DNA of 64,000 bases. Origin: Epiperipatus broadwayi (Eukaryota > Onychophora > Udeonychophora > Euonychophora > Peripatidae). The stretch covers positions 276,001 through 340,000 of the forward strand of contig JAQFVV010000459.1 in assembly GCA_028023455.1 (NCBI GenBank), written 5' to 3'. The position numbers and the translations under genes were made by a program. Below the pieces are notes generated by a model. It had not been told where the DNA came from. It did not search any database and saw nothing but the letters and a program-made list of their open reading frames with translations. Below, one piece after another: positions 37,391 through 52,621 of the stretch; the first letter of the stretch is position 1, and the number at the start of each line of letters is the position of its first letter.

Positions 37391-37441
37391 ATAATATGTA
37401 AAAAAATTGTATAACCTTTTAAGTTATTAAATAAAGTCTTT

Positions 37442-39409
<1,968 letters not shown>

Positions 39410-41530
39410 TTCTCAGTATGTAGATGTAAGCTACTGCACTAAACGTTTTAATTTCAGCTTGTTTTTTCTCATTAGTTAAAATCCAAAATTTTCTCTAAAT
39501 AAATTGTAATTTTCCTACTAATGATTTCATCTAGGTGATAGAGGATTGATAATTTCTAGTATCTTTTTTATCTTAATTAAATATCAATATCATTATTGTA
39601 TGTATCCAATCATTAAGTACATTTTATGTAATTTAAACACTAAGTATACAACTTTACTAACAATTTTTCTATTTCTTCATCTGTTTCTTTTAAGATATCA
39701 CCACTAATTTTAGTCATTTCCTGTAATTTTTCTTTTCTAAATTTAATTGCACATTTCACTTTTTTTATTTAAAATACTGTATAATTCAGAAGAAGTAATA
39801 ACTACAAGACATATTTATTTTTTATTCTTTATGGCTATATAACTATTTATAAGTTACCTTTACCCATTTTAAATCTTTTGGGGAATAGTTCCTTTTTTTT
39901 ATGAAATATTTTTCCTTCTAGTGTCAAGATCTTGTTTTACACTTTTAAGATGTTTATTCTGTTTTATAACTCTCCTTTTTATTGATCATTATATTTTTAT
40001 ATAATTATTAGTACTTTTGTACCACTTACCAAACTCTAGATATTTATTTTTTCTTAATGGATATTTTAAACTTTTCACCTTCCTTCAATATCCCATACAT
40101 TGTCTTTTTTGAATAGAAAATTTACTATTAAATTGCTCCTTTTTACAGCAGCTGAATTATTTGCAGTTTTTATTAGAGTATCGGTTATCTAATTATTGAT
40201 TTCAGTCAAATCTGGCGTACCTTTAAAAATTAATAATATTTTAAAACAAATGGCAAGTTTTAATTCAAATTTACTGAAATGTTTCTGAAGGTTAGGAATA
40301 TCAACTGGTAATACTGTCTTTTTAAATAGGTTTTATCTCTTTAATTTTGTATTAACCCATATCTTACAATCCCATTAATCGGTTACCACCGCAAAACCAA
40401 ATCTATTAAAAGCATTACATTTTAGACATACGTATTATTTATTAGTTAAATTATAAATCAAATCTACTACATCTTCATCAAGAAGCTTCTATGCCTATTA
40501 TTGTTATTTTGTAATATATATATAATCATATGTCCTCTCGTATGCGTGGTATATATATATATATATATAATATAATCATATGTCCTCTCGTATGCGTGGT
40601 AACCAAATTTATTTATAGTTCTTCCATCTTTCAATCATCTATCATTTATCAATTCTATAATTAAAGTTTCCACTGCCAATTTTAAAATGTTTTTTGTCTG
40701 ATCAATACAAAATTCCTCTTTATTTAACAGTGATAATTTTAAGGCATAAATTAAAATTATCTGCATGTGTTGCCTTTCATTAATTTAAATAACTAATCTT
40801 GTAGCTCTATCTGATAAACCGACTATCTCTACAACGCTGTTTTTTGCACTTTTATTTATAAATGAATCTCTTTCATTTATGCTTTTCATATTCTGCCTTT
40901 TAGTAAAGTATATGCCTACTTTGTAAATGATTTTTTTTTTTGTTCTTTATCTTCTCAAAATCTAACAATATCCCATTAATTCCCAGAATTCTTCCAATTT
41001 ATGCAATATTCATTTACTTAGAATTGTTTTGTCCAAGCAAATAGACAGAAAATGGTGCATGAAACGGCAATCAGGAAGTTTTTAGCATTTACTGTCTTCC
41101 ATTCCTATAGTTCCCTTAACCGTTTTCTTGAAATATGAGCCATAATTTAATTCTGTCTATCAGGATTTGACAAGACTATTAAACTAATCACGGCACATTC
41201 ATTCATAATGCCTTAAAAAACTCAAATGATATTTGAGTTAAGAAATATCAATTAACTAACAAGAAATCCCACAATGTTTTTGATCTCAGTTTCGGAAGAT
41301 AAAAATCAGTAAAAAAAAATAGCCCAATAAACTTCAACGTTAGCTGATGCATACTGATAAAGGCTCATCCGTTTTCACTTATTTTATAAACAATTATAGA
41401 ATAATAGCACCTGAAATAATTATAACCTATGGAGTGGATATTAGGAATTTGTCCTGCTTTGTTTCTTTTAATCATCAAAAACTAATCAAAATGTATTTTT
41501 TCAGTTAAAAAGCAAACTTCTTTCGGTAGA
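39410..41530 (-). mobile_element. Decayed second copy of the RTE element, lacking its 3' part
   Basis: The minus strand aligns co-linearly, with many substitutions and small indels, to about 9590-11750 of the intact RTE copy. Matching blocks include the RT start region (39541-39780), the linker between domains (40250-40320), the endonuclease region (40680-40990) and the 5' untranslated block TATGGAGTGGATATTAGGAA (41431-41450). All frames are closed. The region encoding the RT core after motif A and the 3' end is absent. Confidence 0.85.
40505..40600. repeat. Short tandem duplication inside the decayed RTE copy
   Basis: A ~30-bp block ending TCCTCTCGTATGCGTGGT occurs twice (about 40525-40551 and 40574-40600), separated by (TA)n. 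The intact RTE copy has the corresponding block once. Confidence 0.75.
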
Positions 41531-44500
41531 CTTTTCTATTTTATTTCTATATCAACTGTAACAATGAACATATCCTTGAAAATCAGGAAGTACAACATTA
41601 TTAGATGTACATTTTGAAAATTTTCTTAATTGTTTTGAAACATACATATAACTATTATGTTCTAAAATCTTCTTTTCAACAAATATACAGCTTTTCATTT
41701 TTTAGATTAAAAAAATTTATGTTATTTAATTAAATACGTTCTGTTATTCAAAACCTAAGCAAAGTATTTTTTTATCTATTTTTATTTCAAAAACTGGCAT
41801 TCATGGATTTATTAAAATTACAATAACAATTTTTCAGAATAAATATTTTTAATATAACAAAAAATATGAACTGACTTTATTCATGCCACGGCAAGTTTTT
41901 TTTTAAACATAAATTCACCATTCATTAATAAGCTTTTATATCAGTTATTGAACATCTACTTTAAAATATTTGCATTCTGCCTGAACATTACATGCATAAT
42001 GCAAAAATTTGAATGAATAAATCCTTAATTCCTATTTTTAAATATCATTGGCAAATAATTAATCTTCTTAGTATTATGTGCCTTAAAATATCCAGCAAGG
42101 TAATTTGATATTTTAATTGCAGTTATGTAATAAATACATTACATTAAAACATTAAAAGCATTTTATGTTATCTCTTCCAATAGTCCCGGGAACTATTGGG
42201 TAAATTTACTTTCAATATTATTAAATTATATGATATATGTAGAAATTTCACATATAGTAAATAGATATTACATTTCGAAATCGTTTTTAAAAGATATGTA
42301 ACTGATTATTTTACCAAGTAAACTTTATTTTTCAGGAAGATGTCATTCTTTATGTACCTCTAAATAAGCTAAATAAGTCTTGACCTTTATTTAAATCTTG
42401 AGTATCACTTCTAGCAACATTTTTGCAAGCAATTAACAAGAACTTCAAATTAAAATACCATATCCTTATTGTTATCACAATTTTCTGCTGAACCATCTCT
42501 ATCATTACTGATTCTATAATATTTTCTTTTGCTTTAATGAGTCGTGAAAACAATGGTCTCGTAAGATTAGGGTACATTCATGTACACAAACAGTGGTTTT
42601 ACAAATACAATTATTTGTGCAAAAATTTTTGTTCATGAACGGATTCCAAATGAGTCATTTTGTATTCCTCCGATTCATTTTCAGATCACAAACAAAAATT
42701 TCCACTTTCTGTCTAGGATATTTTTAACCATTGTTTTATAACTGAAAGGGATTTCCCCTAAAGAAATTGATGTCAGTGTGCATAAACCACATGTTTATTA
42801 TCTCAGTAAGTGCAAAGAGCCAAATTATTTCTCAGAATACTCAAGGCAATAGACCTAGTAATAATTTCAATGACTAAAGATAGCATGATACAGAAAACAA
42901 AAAGAAAAAAAAACGTTACAAGTATTCATAAATATAAAATAGAGTTTGAATCAAAAACATTTGGCTAAAACATTTTAGCCTGCAAGAGCAAAATATGCAT
43001 TTGATCAAATACTACCTACTTTTTATTGATATTTTATATCATATAACATATAATAATATTTAAACAGCATAAAACTGTTGCACATGCGCTTTGGATTTTT
43101 AAATATAAAATGAATGAATATTAACACTTCAACCACATGATAAAGTCTTTGGAAAAGATATACAGAAATATAAAAATACATAGATTGTAAAATTTACCTA
43201 ATAAAATTTTTTAAAACCAATGGATAATGCAAATTTTAAATATCTTGACTGTAGATAAAACATAAAAAAATCTAACTGTAACATATTTTGAATTCAATCA
43301 AATTTAAATCATTTTTTGTCTTATATTTCAACATTAATTACTCCTAGTCTTATCTCAACATAATAAAATTTTATAGATTTTAGTAGACATTGTGGAGAGT
43401 ATCTTACCTTAATACATCTTACTATGTTTCTCCTGTAATCATATAGAAACAGGTTTGTTATATAATTATTAAATTTTCATATAAGTGCATAAAAAACATT
43501 TTTTTAAAAATTTATTTAAATTTTACAAAAAAAAATCTATATTTGGCCTTTAGATATTATTTTATTTTTTATGTATTAATTAAATCATCTTAATCCTAAA
43601 GATTAAAAATATGAAAACATTTATATAAAATATATAAAAAAGATAAAAGAAAGCATTACATCATATCTATTACCACATCATATGGACAAAGGGTGGTATC
43701 CTAATAAACATTTAATACCACTAACTATGTAAAAAGGCAATAAACTCAATATTAGTCATTATGATAAAGGACAAATTATCTCAGTAGCATCTTTTTACAC
43801 GCGTATTCTTTATCCTTTATGAATAAGATATCTTGTCTTGTTTAAACAATATTGACATCTATAATAATATTCAGTGTGTACATTAATGGTTCCAAAACTT
43901 ATTCTCACAATTTTTAGTCTTCTACATAAGAAAAAAGCAAATAATTCATTTATGAGTAAATAATTTGTTTTTTTCCCCAACAGTGTAATATTCTAAACGA
44001 AATCACTTTTGTTAGGAGTGAGTTAGTATTTTCTTAAGACAATTAAAACACGATTAAATTGTTTATTATATTTTCATATGCCAAAAATTTGAAAATTTCT
44101 ATAAATAAAAGTCAATTTTTCTGGGAAAATAGACTTTGTTAATGTACGTTATAATACTGAAAAATTGCTAACTTAATATTATACACAGGTGTACCATTAA
44201 ATCCCGATGATTATTCACCTCGTGTGTATAACCTGGAATCTTTGTCTAAGGGCCCCCCCTCCTTTTTCCTTCTTATTCAATAGTATAGGTCCCTAATATT
44301 ATAGGATATGCTATTCATGTGAAGTGTGTTAGTCGATCATATCGAAAAACAAATAAATAAACAACGGTTAATATAACAATAAACAAACAATGAAAATTAT
44401 GTTTTGTTAACCGTGATTGTAATTAATGTGTGGAGATAAAAAAAAAAAAAACCTTACCTCTATCTTCCACTGGATGATTCCTGTCAAGGTATTGAAATTG

Positions 44501-45609
44501 AGAGTATTACTCTAAACTTTATTTATAAAAAAAAAAGATTTGTTAAACTAAGGTAACCTTCCACTTCCTTTATGGTTAAATCACTTTTGCTATGATAATT
44601 TACGAAGATTTTTCAAACATAAAAATAAAATAAAGATTACAATAATCATTTACATTATGTCCCAATGATTTAAAATAGTGTACAGTGGATGAATGTCTTT
44701 CAACTTGCTGACAACCACATTTAGGCAAGTCCATTTTCTCAAGGGCACAGTACACATAAAGAGTTTACATTTAACTTGACTGGTGGTAAGTTGGGCTATT
44801 CTCATATGAGCTCTTTTGAAATAAAAGTCTTGATGAAATGTCATAGACTCTCAACATTTCCCTTTGTTTTGTCATTCTCATTGCCTATGAATTTCTCCAT
44901 TCTTTCAGGTGTTAAAATGGCATTGGTTTTTTAATGATATATCTACCTTCTAGCCCCTACACATTGCATTGCAACATTAATGCATAGTAGAATATTATAG
45001 GCATAGTTTAAGGTAGATATTAATGTTTACTTCTCTGTCACTTTTGACTTCCTCTTCTCACAGATAAATGTTATTAGTTTTATTTTGTTTAAGTTCTAGA
45101 AAATGTCAACTTCTGTTATTTTGGTGATGGTGTAGAACTATCGATTATTGTTTGACTTGTGATTACGCAGTTATAGTTTAGTTTTCTTATCGGTGATTTG
45201 GATTTCTCTTGGTCTTTTAAGTATCACCAATTTGGTTTTCTAAACTTGATTTAGGTATCCATGTTATTCTGCAGCTTGGGTTCGAAAGTTCGGAAGGATG
45301 TTGCTGACACTCATTAGCGAAGGTTGATGGTCAAAGAAAAAAAATGAAATAAAGATCTCCCACAATGAAGCATATTGATTTTATATTATCATACCAATCA
45401 ACTCAAGATTGATGTTATTTCCAATCATGAACACATGCATCTCATATTTTGCTATGGTGACCTATTATTACACATACACTGTAGATTTATTGGGCTCAAA
45501 TAATCATCTAATTAATTCTTTATTTTCTTTCCATGTTTGTTTACCTAATAGCTTGGCATAAAATCATCACTTTTCACGTATAAAACAATCACTTTTGGTT
45601 TATGTACCC

Positions 45610-45667
<58 letters not shown>

Positions 45668-46016
45668 AGTGATTTGCAAGTTCATTCTGAATTATGATTA
45701 TCATTATCTTTTTTCTTTCAGTTATAATAAATTGGTTTTACTTTACAAAAAAAAAATATATATATCAAATAATATTTGCTCCCTATGCGTTCCCTCATCT
45801 ATAAGATATTTTCACTGATAAGATTTAAATTTCCCATAGCTTGAGCTAGTAATTGGTTAGACTGGAACAGGTGAGTTTCTCGTGGTAGTAATTGACCCTC
45901 ACAATATTTTGAAACCTTTAGTTGTAACCAAAGCTTCCTTAGTTTGAGACTAGTTTTGTTAACATTAATTTAGATCAAAATTTTTCTCATAAAATGCATT
46001 AAATTTGATATAAAAT
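41531..46016. other. AT-rich intergenic DNA
   Basis: I see no gene. There is a (CA)n then (TA)n tract at about 45615-45666, and a ~12-bp inverted repeat (ATATCTACCTT / AAGGTAGATAT) near 44939 and 45011. Scattered short open frames lack any recognisable motif. Confidence 0.4.
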
Positions 46017-46031
46017 TATTTAAACAGTAGT

Positions 46032-46143
46032 CAAGCATTGATAGCCGAGAGGTCAGCGCAGCCTACTTGCAAGCAAGCAGTTGTTTGCAGGCGGTTGTTG
46101 CGACTTCGGCTCCCGGCTGATGCTATGACATAGGGGTGGGGGA
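46032..46143 (+). repeat. tRNA-derived SINE, copy 3, with perfect target-site duplication
   Basis: CAAGCATTGATAGCCGAGAG then GTCAGCGCAGCC, a degenerate B-box region, CGGCTGATGCTATGACATAG and a G-rich end. It is bounded by TATTTAAACAGTAG at 46017-46030 and 46144-46157, identical over 14 bp (15 with the following T). Confidence 0.9.
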
Positions 46144-46838
46144 TATTTAAACAGTAGTAATTTTCTATTAAAATGAAATTTTGAATAAACTTTTATGAAT
46201 TATCTGATACATAATAAAATCTCATTTATAAATGCTTGAAATAAAAATCGTTTATTTATAATGTAAATGTAATAGAGATTTAAATCATCATAAACGGTCA
46301 AATGTAATCTAGTTTATGAGTTAAGATTGTTTAATAAGTAGTGATTAATAATTTAGATAAATAAAAAGGGGGGAATAAATATTTTATAAAGTAAATATGA
46401 TTTTTAGATAGTAAAAAATTGGCTGATGAAACTTGTATTGGTCAGGGAAGTAAAAATTTTAGCTACATAGTATTTATTAAAAGAAGTTTGTGTAAGAAAT
46501 TAAGGGTTTATAAAAGTGTTAAAACTATTCAAGAAGAATTGTGTGTGCGTCTGAAGTGCATACCCTGAATCCATGTAGAATTTTAATTATATAAATAACT
46601 TAATTATTAATAGGCATGTATGGTATCCTGGGAAAGCTAATTGAAAGAGCGATTATTTTATATTAATTTGACATCCATAGCAGTCAGTTCTCATTCAAAC
46701 TCTTAAGTTCAAATTCAGTCTGCTATGTATTTTTTACTTAATCAAAATTTTCATTTTTGTCCTTTCAAACGGTTTTTCTGCTAAAGCGGGAAAAGATCTA
46801 ACAAAGACCATGTGATTTCTGTCTGAATGTGAATAATT

Positions 46839-46942
46839 TTGTTTTCTCATGTGTCATAGCATCAGCCGGGAAGCGAACCCGCCAACCCGGGACAACTGCC
46901 TGTAAAGCGACCATCGCTGACCTCTTGACCACCAATGCTTGA
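46839..46942 (-). repeat. tRNA-derived SINE, copy 4, with target-site duplication
   Basis: On the minus strand: CAAGCATTGGTGGTCAAGAG then GTCAGCGATGG, a B box GGGTTCGCTTCCC and CGGCTGATGCTATGACACAT. The flanks CTGAATGTGAATAATT (46823-46838) and CTGAGTGTGAATAATT (46943-46958) are a 16-bp duplication with one mismatch. Confidence 0.9.
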
Positions 46943-46958
46943 CTGAGTGTGAATAATT

Positions 46959-49139
46959 AAGTTGAAAACAATAGTAAATAAACAGTTAAAATTAGAATAT
47001 ATGGTTTAATTGACAGAAGGCATCATTTAGAAAGTGATTCACAGCAAGAAGCTATAAAACTCAGCCATTTTTAGGAAGTGGCTTTTTTTTCATTTTGGCT
47101 AAACCTACAACCATTCTGGTTTAAACCATCAATTTAAACTAATATAAAGTTTTATAGTCCTTCCTAGCTTAATCTGACTGAAAATTTGAATCAAAATTTA
47201 TGTTAGTGGGAAAATATGATATGTGCTTAAACTTCCCATATCAGCATATGTTACTTTTTCCTGAAGTTAATCGTCATCATGGTTCTTTATACGACCATCT
47301 ACGCCTCAATTAATTGGAAAGTAATGCAACATCAGCACGAAGACAAATTTTTACTTCAAGAAAAGTATGGAAACCATAAATTTAATGAACGGTCATTTTA
47401 ATTCTTCAATTCTTATGATGGATAAATATTATTATTTGTGTTATAAGAGATTTAAAAAGAAAGTAATTATTATAAAAGGAAAGTACAGATATAAATTATG
47501 ATTGTGTGTTAAATCCCGCCTAAAATATCATCTGCATCATCAATGTTTGAAAGAGCTGATCTATCAGTGAAAATTAAATGGTTATTACGTGAAAGAATAT
47601 TTATAACTTTATCAAACTGAGATATCACAAACCTTCAATAATTTCCAAGAATATAGTGCTATAAGTTATATAAAATACCTCAAGTATAATCAGCTGTGAA
47701 CAAAAGACTTATTCCTCCCAGGATAAATCATATTATAATTGTAAATGAAATCCTATTTCAAGAAATCTAACCTAATGGGAAGAAATTGAATTAATGTTTA
47801 GCATCACACTAAATGCCATTCTAAAGTTGGATAATGTGAATGTTAAAACAAAACTTTTTGGATTGTTTTCTGTGTGTCTTCAAAGAATATGATATTGTAA
47901 TACCAAATTCGGTAAAACTGACGTTTAGCAGCCACAACTATTCACTATTTTTAAAAAATTGAACTATATATTTTTTTGGACAAAGTGTATATAACTATAC
48001 TAAATGTATCTAAGTATAAATTATTTTTTACATGAAGGTTAATAAAAAAAAATGTAAAAAAACTTAACATTTTTATGCATAGTTTTGAGTTGTAAATTCA
48101 AAATAAGTACACATATTGAAATCACTTTATTAAACATAAAAATGAAGTGAAAAAAAATCAAGGAATATATTCAGACAAAATTGAACATCTATAAAATTAC
48201 AACAATGAAAGAGTTTAATCAGAATTATAAAAATAAGAATAACAAATAAATTAGTTTGAAAACTGAAATTAATTTTACTAGAATATTGTTGATTATTTCA
48301 AATGTAAAACAGGTATGGGATTTTAAATAAGCTAAACACTAACTTATTGGTAGGTAGCATTAGCAATGTTGAGAAATTTAATGATTAAATCTCTGATTTA
48401 GATTCTTTTTATTAATCCATCAGTAAATTACGTGTGAGAAATGAAGCACACACCATTACTGACTTTAGTAAAAAAAATTTGATTCATTAATTTTTTAGTG
48501 ATTGTAAAATTAATATTCTTTATTTTAGACAATTATTCTTTTGACTAATCTTAAGACAAAATGTAATTTATTATTAACTGTAGAATTAATATGCTTCAAT
48601 AGTTGCTAAGTTTATTTAACATTTACGATATTTCAACAAGTAGTTACAGGCCTATATTGTAATAAAATTCTTAGTTTAGAAGACTTTAGTATTTTGAAAT
48701 TATAAGCTTCGTTTGATCTATTTTTCTATTTTAAGTCAATTGAACATGTGGTTTTTTAACTAATATATATGTCTATTATTTTTTTTTCCTTTACTTTTTC
48801 TGTTTAAGTATTTTAAATTTGTATTTTAGAAATTATAAGCTGGTAATATTTCAAAATTTATTTGTTACTCCCATTTTGTATATTTTTTATATTTTAGTCA
48901 CATGATTTGATCAAGCATACTTGTACCAAATTTGTGCTTTAATTTTTTAATTATCGATGCTAATTTTAATTTTGTAATGAATGGTTATATCCTGATGACG
49001 TATGGATTATTCGATGATATTTATCACTTGGTTGTGTAAGCTGTGGTTTGGGCGATTTTTAAATTTCAAAATGGCCATGAGCCCAAGTCGGTACCCAACA
49101 ACTTTAGGGTATTTAATAACAATAAAGGATGTTCAATAA
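46959..49139. other. AT-rich intergenic DNA
   Basis: I see no gene or clear repeat. This may include unreadable decayed parts of the gypsy relic that follows. Confidence 0.35.
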
Positions 49140-49930
49140 ATCTTATCATTCAAAAATGAGCAAAGAAGATCTTAGCTCTGATCTTTTATGGTCCACTGCC
49201 ACCATTGAATAAGCAAAAAATATTTGCTAGTACTTAGGATCTTTTCTCAAAATTAGTCTCAGCTTATCCAATACCTCAAGCTAATACTAAATCTACTATT
49301 AAAGTATTTGACACCTCCATTTTAAAAAGATAGGAAAACAAAAGATGGTCTTAACAGTTCACTGTAATGGGTAAAGAAACATCCGATAAAACATGTGCTA
49401 ACCTCTATTCAAATTCCACAGTCAAACCTATGTGAACACATTGTGTGGGAAATTGGACATTTGTTCAGGACATACTTCGAGAATAAACATAAAGGTTGGG
49501 TGAAGAACACATCGTGAGTAGTCAATTATATAAATTGGAATGTTAATAAATCCATTAGATTTACACCCATCAGGTTACAATTGGGACAACACCCCAATTT
49601 ATTTCAGAAATCCATACCTATGCTCACTGAATCATCCCTTGATCAAGAAGAAGATCCAATGGAGGCATATCACTAAAGATAAAAATGAGTAAAAACGATG
49701 CAATTTTAATAAGAAAGCAAATGACCAATTCAAAATTGGAGACAAAGTGTTCATTAAAACACCACCCATTAATAACCTAAAGGAATTCCATTTTCTATAA
49801 GTTTTATAAAGCTTATGAGGGCCAATTTACCATCACAAATGTGCTGATCTAAATGCATATTGGCTAGACAATGGAAATGGAATCAAAGTAACTTACAATG
49901 CATGAATACTAAAGCCCTAACATTGAAAAC
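49140..49930 (+). pseudogene. Gypsy integrase relic
   Basis: Plus-strand frames read in sequence as an integrase core: FYGPLPPLNK near 49190, FSKLVSAYPIPQANTKSTIK near 49250, then IQIPQSN and WEIGHLFRTYFENKHKGW near 49420-49500. The same order and spacing occur in the minus-strand gypsy integrase at 1112-1730 (for example REINRLFRTH). At least six stops or frame changes are present. No LTR, RT or gag is visible around it. The part after 49650 is only weakly readable and may reach the C-terminal domain. Confidence 0.75.
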
Positions 49931-51748
49931 TGAATAATTCCAAACTTTCATTTTAATTTTAAAAAACGAAATTATTAAATCTGTATAAATATATTCAGGG
50001 TAATAATTTAACTCCAATATAACAATCTTAAGTAGGAAAATCAACAACTATATTGAGTTAGAAAAATTAAAAAAATGAATAGTGCAAATAATAAAATTTG
50101 CGTTTGATAATTTGCTTGGAAAGCTAGATCACAGAAATTTATTTCTAAATAAAATAATTATCCATGCATGACTGTAAACTGATTAACTGAATGAGTTGTT
50201 TTATTTAGAAAATAATGACAACTCTCCCATTTAACTGTTACCAAATAAAGTCCACTGTCTCAAAGAAAAGGAGCTGGACAGGTATTTTTAAACATGCCTA
50301 TATTTTAACTAATAGGTAAGTTATCCAAAGTGAATCTTGCATTTATATTTATATTTTCAATAATAAAAAGGTGGTATCTCATTATAATATAGAGAAATAC
50401 AATCATAGATATCTCCTAGTTTATAATATCAATTATATATATTAAAGTCAGAATGGAAAAAAAAACTCATAAAGGCAGAGTTTAACTTAAGTAGTCAAGA
50501 AAGCCTAATACTAGATGATGGATCAATTATAAATTATAACAATACACCAACATACCAAAATAAATCATCGCAATATACTACACATGGCTTTATACAAAAG
50601 TACATTATAAATACATCCACATTTGAGATAGTAAGGAAAAACACAAAAGCAAATGATGGCATGGATTCAAAGAAAGAAGCACCTCCATCTGAGGGCAATA
50701 TATAAGTAGGGATTTTAATTCTAGACATATAAATAATGAGAATGAACCATCAAAAGTACAATAAGAATAATAATAGTTGCCTTAAATCCAGTATTTTATG
50801 CTTAAGTATGAAACAAAATAATATAATTCATAAAAAATATCATGATCTAAGAAAAACACAAAGCTACTATCTCTTTGAAAACTATAGGAAGATAGAAATA
50901 TATGTCAAAAACAAGAGAGAAAGACAAACGATACCATTTCTTAAATAATATAACAAATTGATATGTAAAACCAATAACGTAAATAATTATTGCCAAATAT
51001 AGGTTAAAAATATAAATTATGGCATAAAAATAAGCAATAAAATATGTTTTCAATTAAATAATTTCATAAAAAAACGATTTAAAATAATGCATTTAAAATA
51101 CAATATGATAAAATAGAAATATTCTGAAAACTTTTGAACGAATGTAGCTTATAACAATTTATAAAATTATACCAAATAGTAAGGCATAAAATAAAGGAAA
51201 TTATATAGCATAATAAAGTATCATAAATATTGAGAATTACAATTATAGTCTCTACCAAATAAAAATGAAAATGAAAGTCCTTCATTCTTGATGTTTTAAC
51301 CATTCAACAACATACAGTCATTGCAAATCCCATTGGGAAATCACTGTAGATTTCTTTATATTATTGAAATGCACTAAAATTCAGATTACATGTAAAGTAC
51401 TTTAACATAATTAAGCAATAAATTTTCCTATAATAATAGTACAAAAATATATTTATCGTCATTTAACTTTCATGAAACATATTTCCCAATAAACACAAAT
51501 AGTCATAATACTAATGAATCTGAACATATTCGTTATTAATATCCAGAAATATTATCTTTCCATTGTATAGCATAAGTGAATAAGCTTTCTAGAGTAACAA
51601 AAGTTAATAAATTTAACTTTAATGATTTATGAACTTTTTTTTTATTTTCATTGAATTAAATATCATAATAATATTCAATGTGTGAATAGTTTTTACACTG
51701 TAGGTATCAATAGTAAAAACATCATTTTAAATATAAAAGCATTTAAAA
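49931..51748. other. AT-rich intergenic DNA
   Basis: I see nothing I can name. The open frames here are low-complexity and lack motifs. Confidence 0.4.
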
Positions 51749-51750
51749 TA

Positions 51751-52619
51751 CACCCGAGTCTCTTTTTACGCGGACTTATTTAACACGATTTTGAAGTTAT
51801 GCGATTTGTGTTTCACCGGAAGTCGATTTCCGATAATGTGCTATTACTTTAAATAATAAATTTCACGCACTTACATTATATTGAAAGTAATAGCACATTA
51901 TTGGAATTCGACTTTCATCTTAATAATTTCAATATTTTCAGTGCTTTATAATAGTAAGATTTTATGCAATAATGAAATTAAAATCATGATTTCCACATTT
52001 TATGTATACGCATATTAAATTTTACAAGATTATAATGTAAATTTGTTCAAACATTGTGCATGTTAATTTTGCATTTTAAATCACATTCTGTTTTTGCTCT
52101 TTAAAAAAGAACGTAATCAATTATTATTTTCTTATTAATGACACTAATCATTAACATGCTCTTAAATTCCAATGAGAGCTAAATAGTTGTATGTCTGGAT
52201 ATCGCGAGCTTCGTAAACAATTAATAAAATCATCGTCTCAAAAATTAATTACTAATAACATTGTCATCAGAAAATCATAATAATTAAAACGTGTATAAAA
52301 AAATGTAAATTACTGTACTGTAAATTATGCATAAAAATATATTATTTTGAATAAAATTAAATATTATAGTTAAAAAAAGTTTGTCTTGTATCATTTTTTT
52401 TCAAATTTGAAATTTTTTATTAGTCATATTTTATTTCCTTATTTTTTTGTGCACGAATTTTAAAGTAATTTTACGTTGGTGCTTTGCTTTTACGTGAATT
52501 TTGAAAAATCACAGACTGCACCTCCTCTTTTTCAATGTGAGTTACGTTTATTTTTGCACGATTTCATTTGCGCGTGTTTTCTGAGGAACCTATTTATCGT
52601 GTAAAATGAGACCCAGGTG
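51751..52619. mobile_element. Non-autonomous TIR DNA transposon (MITE-like), 869 bp
   Basis: The left end CACCCGAGTCTCTTTTTACG and the inverted right end CACCTGGGTCTCATTTTACA match at 18 of the first 23 positions. TA flanks both ends (51749-51750 and 52620-52621), the target duplication of Tc1/mariner-type elements. There is no transposase frame. Inside, 51820-51850 and 51884-51914 form a near-perfect hairpin. Superfamily assignment rests on the TA duplication alone. Confidence 0.75.
51820..51914. repeat. Internal hairpin of the TIR element
   Basis: Arms of 31 bp match at 29 positions with a 33-nt spacer. The shared core is TAATGTGCTATTACTTT and its complement. Confidence 0.9.
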
Positions 52620-52621
52620 TA

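Noticed and set aside
42350-42577. A 75-codon minus frame
   Set aside because: No motif, no neighbour support, and composition like the surrounding intergenic DNA.
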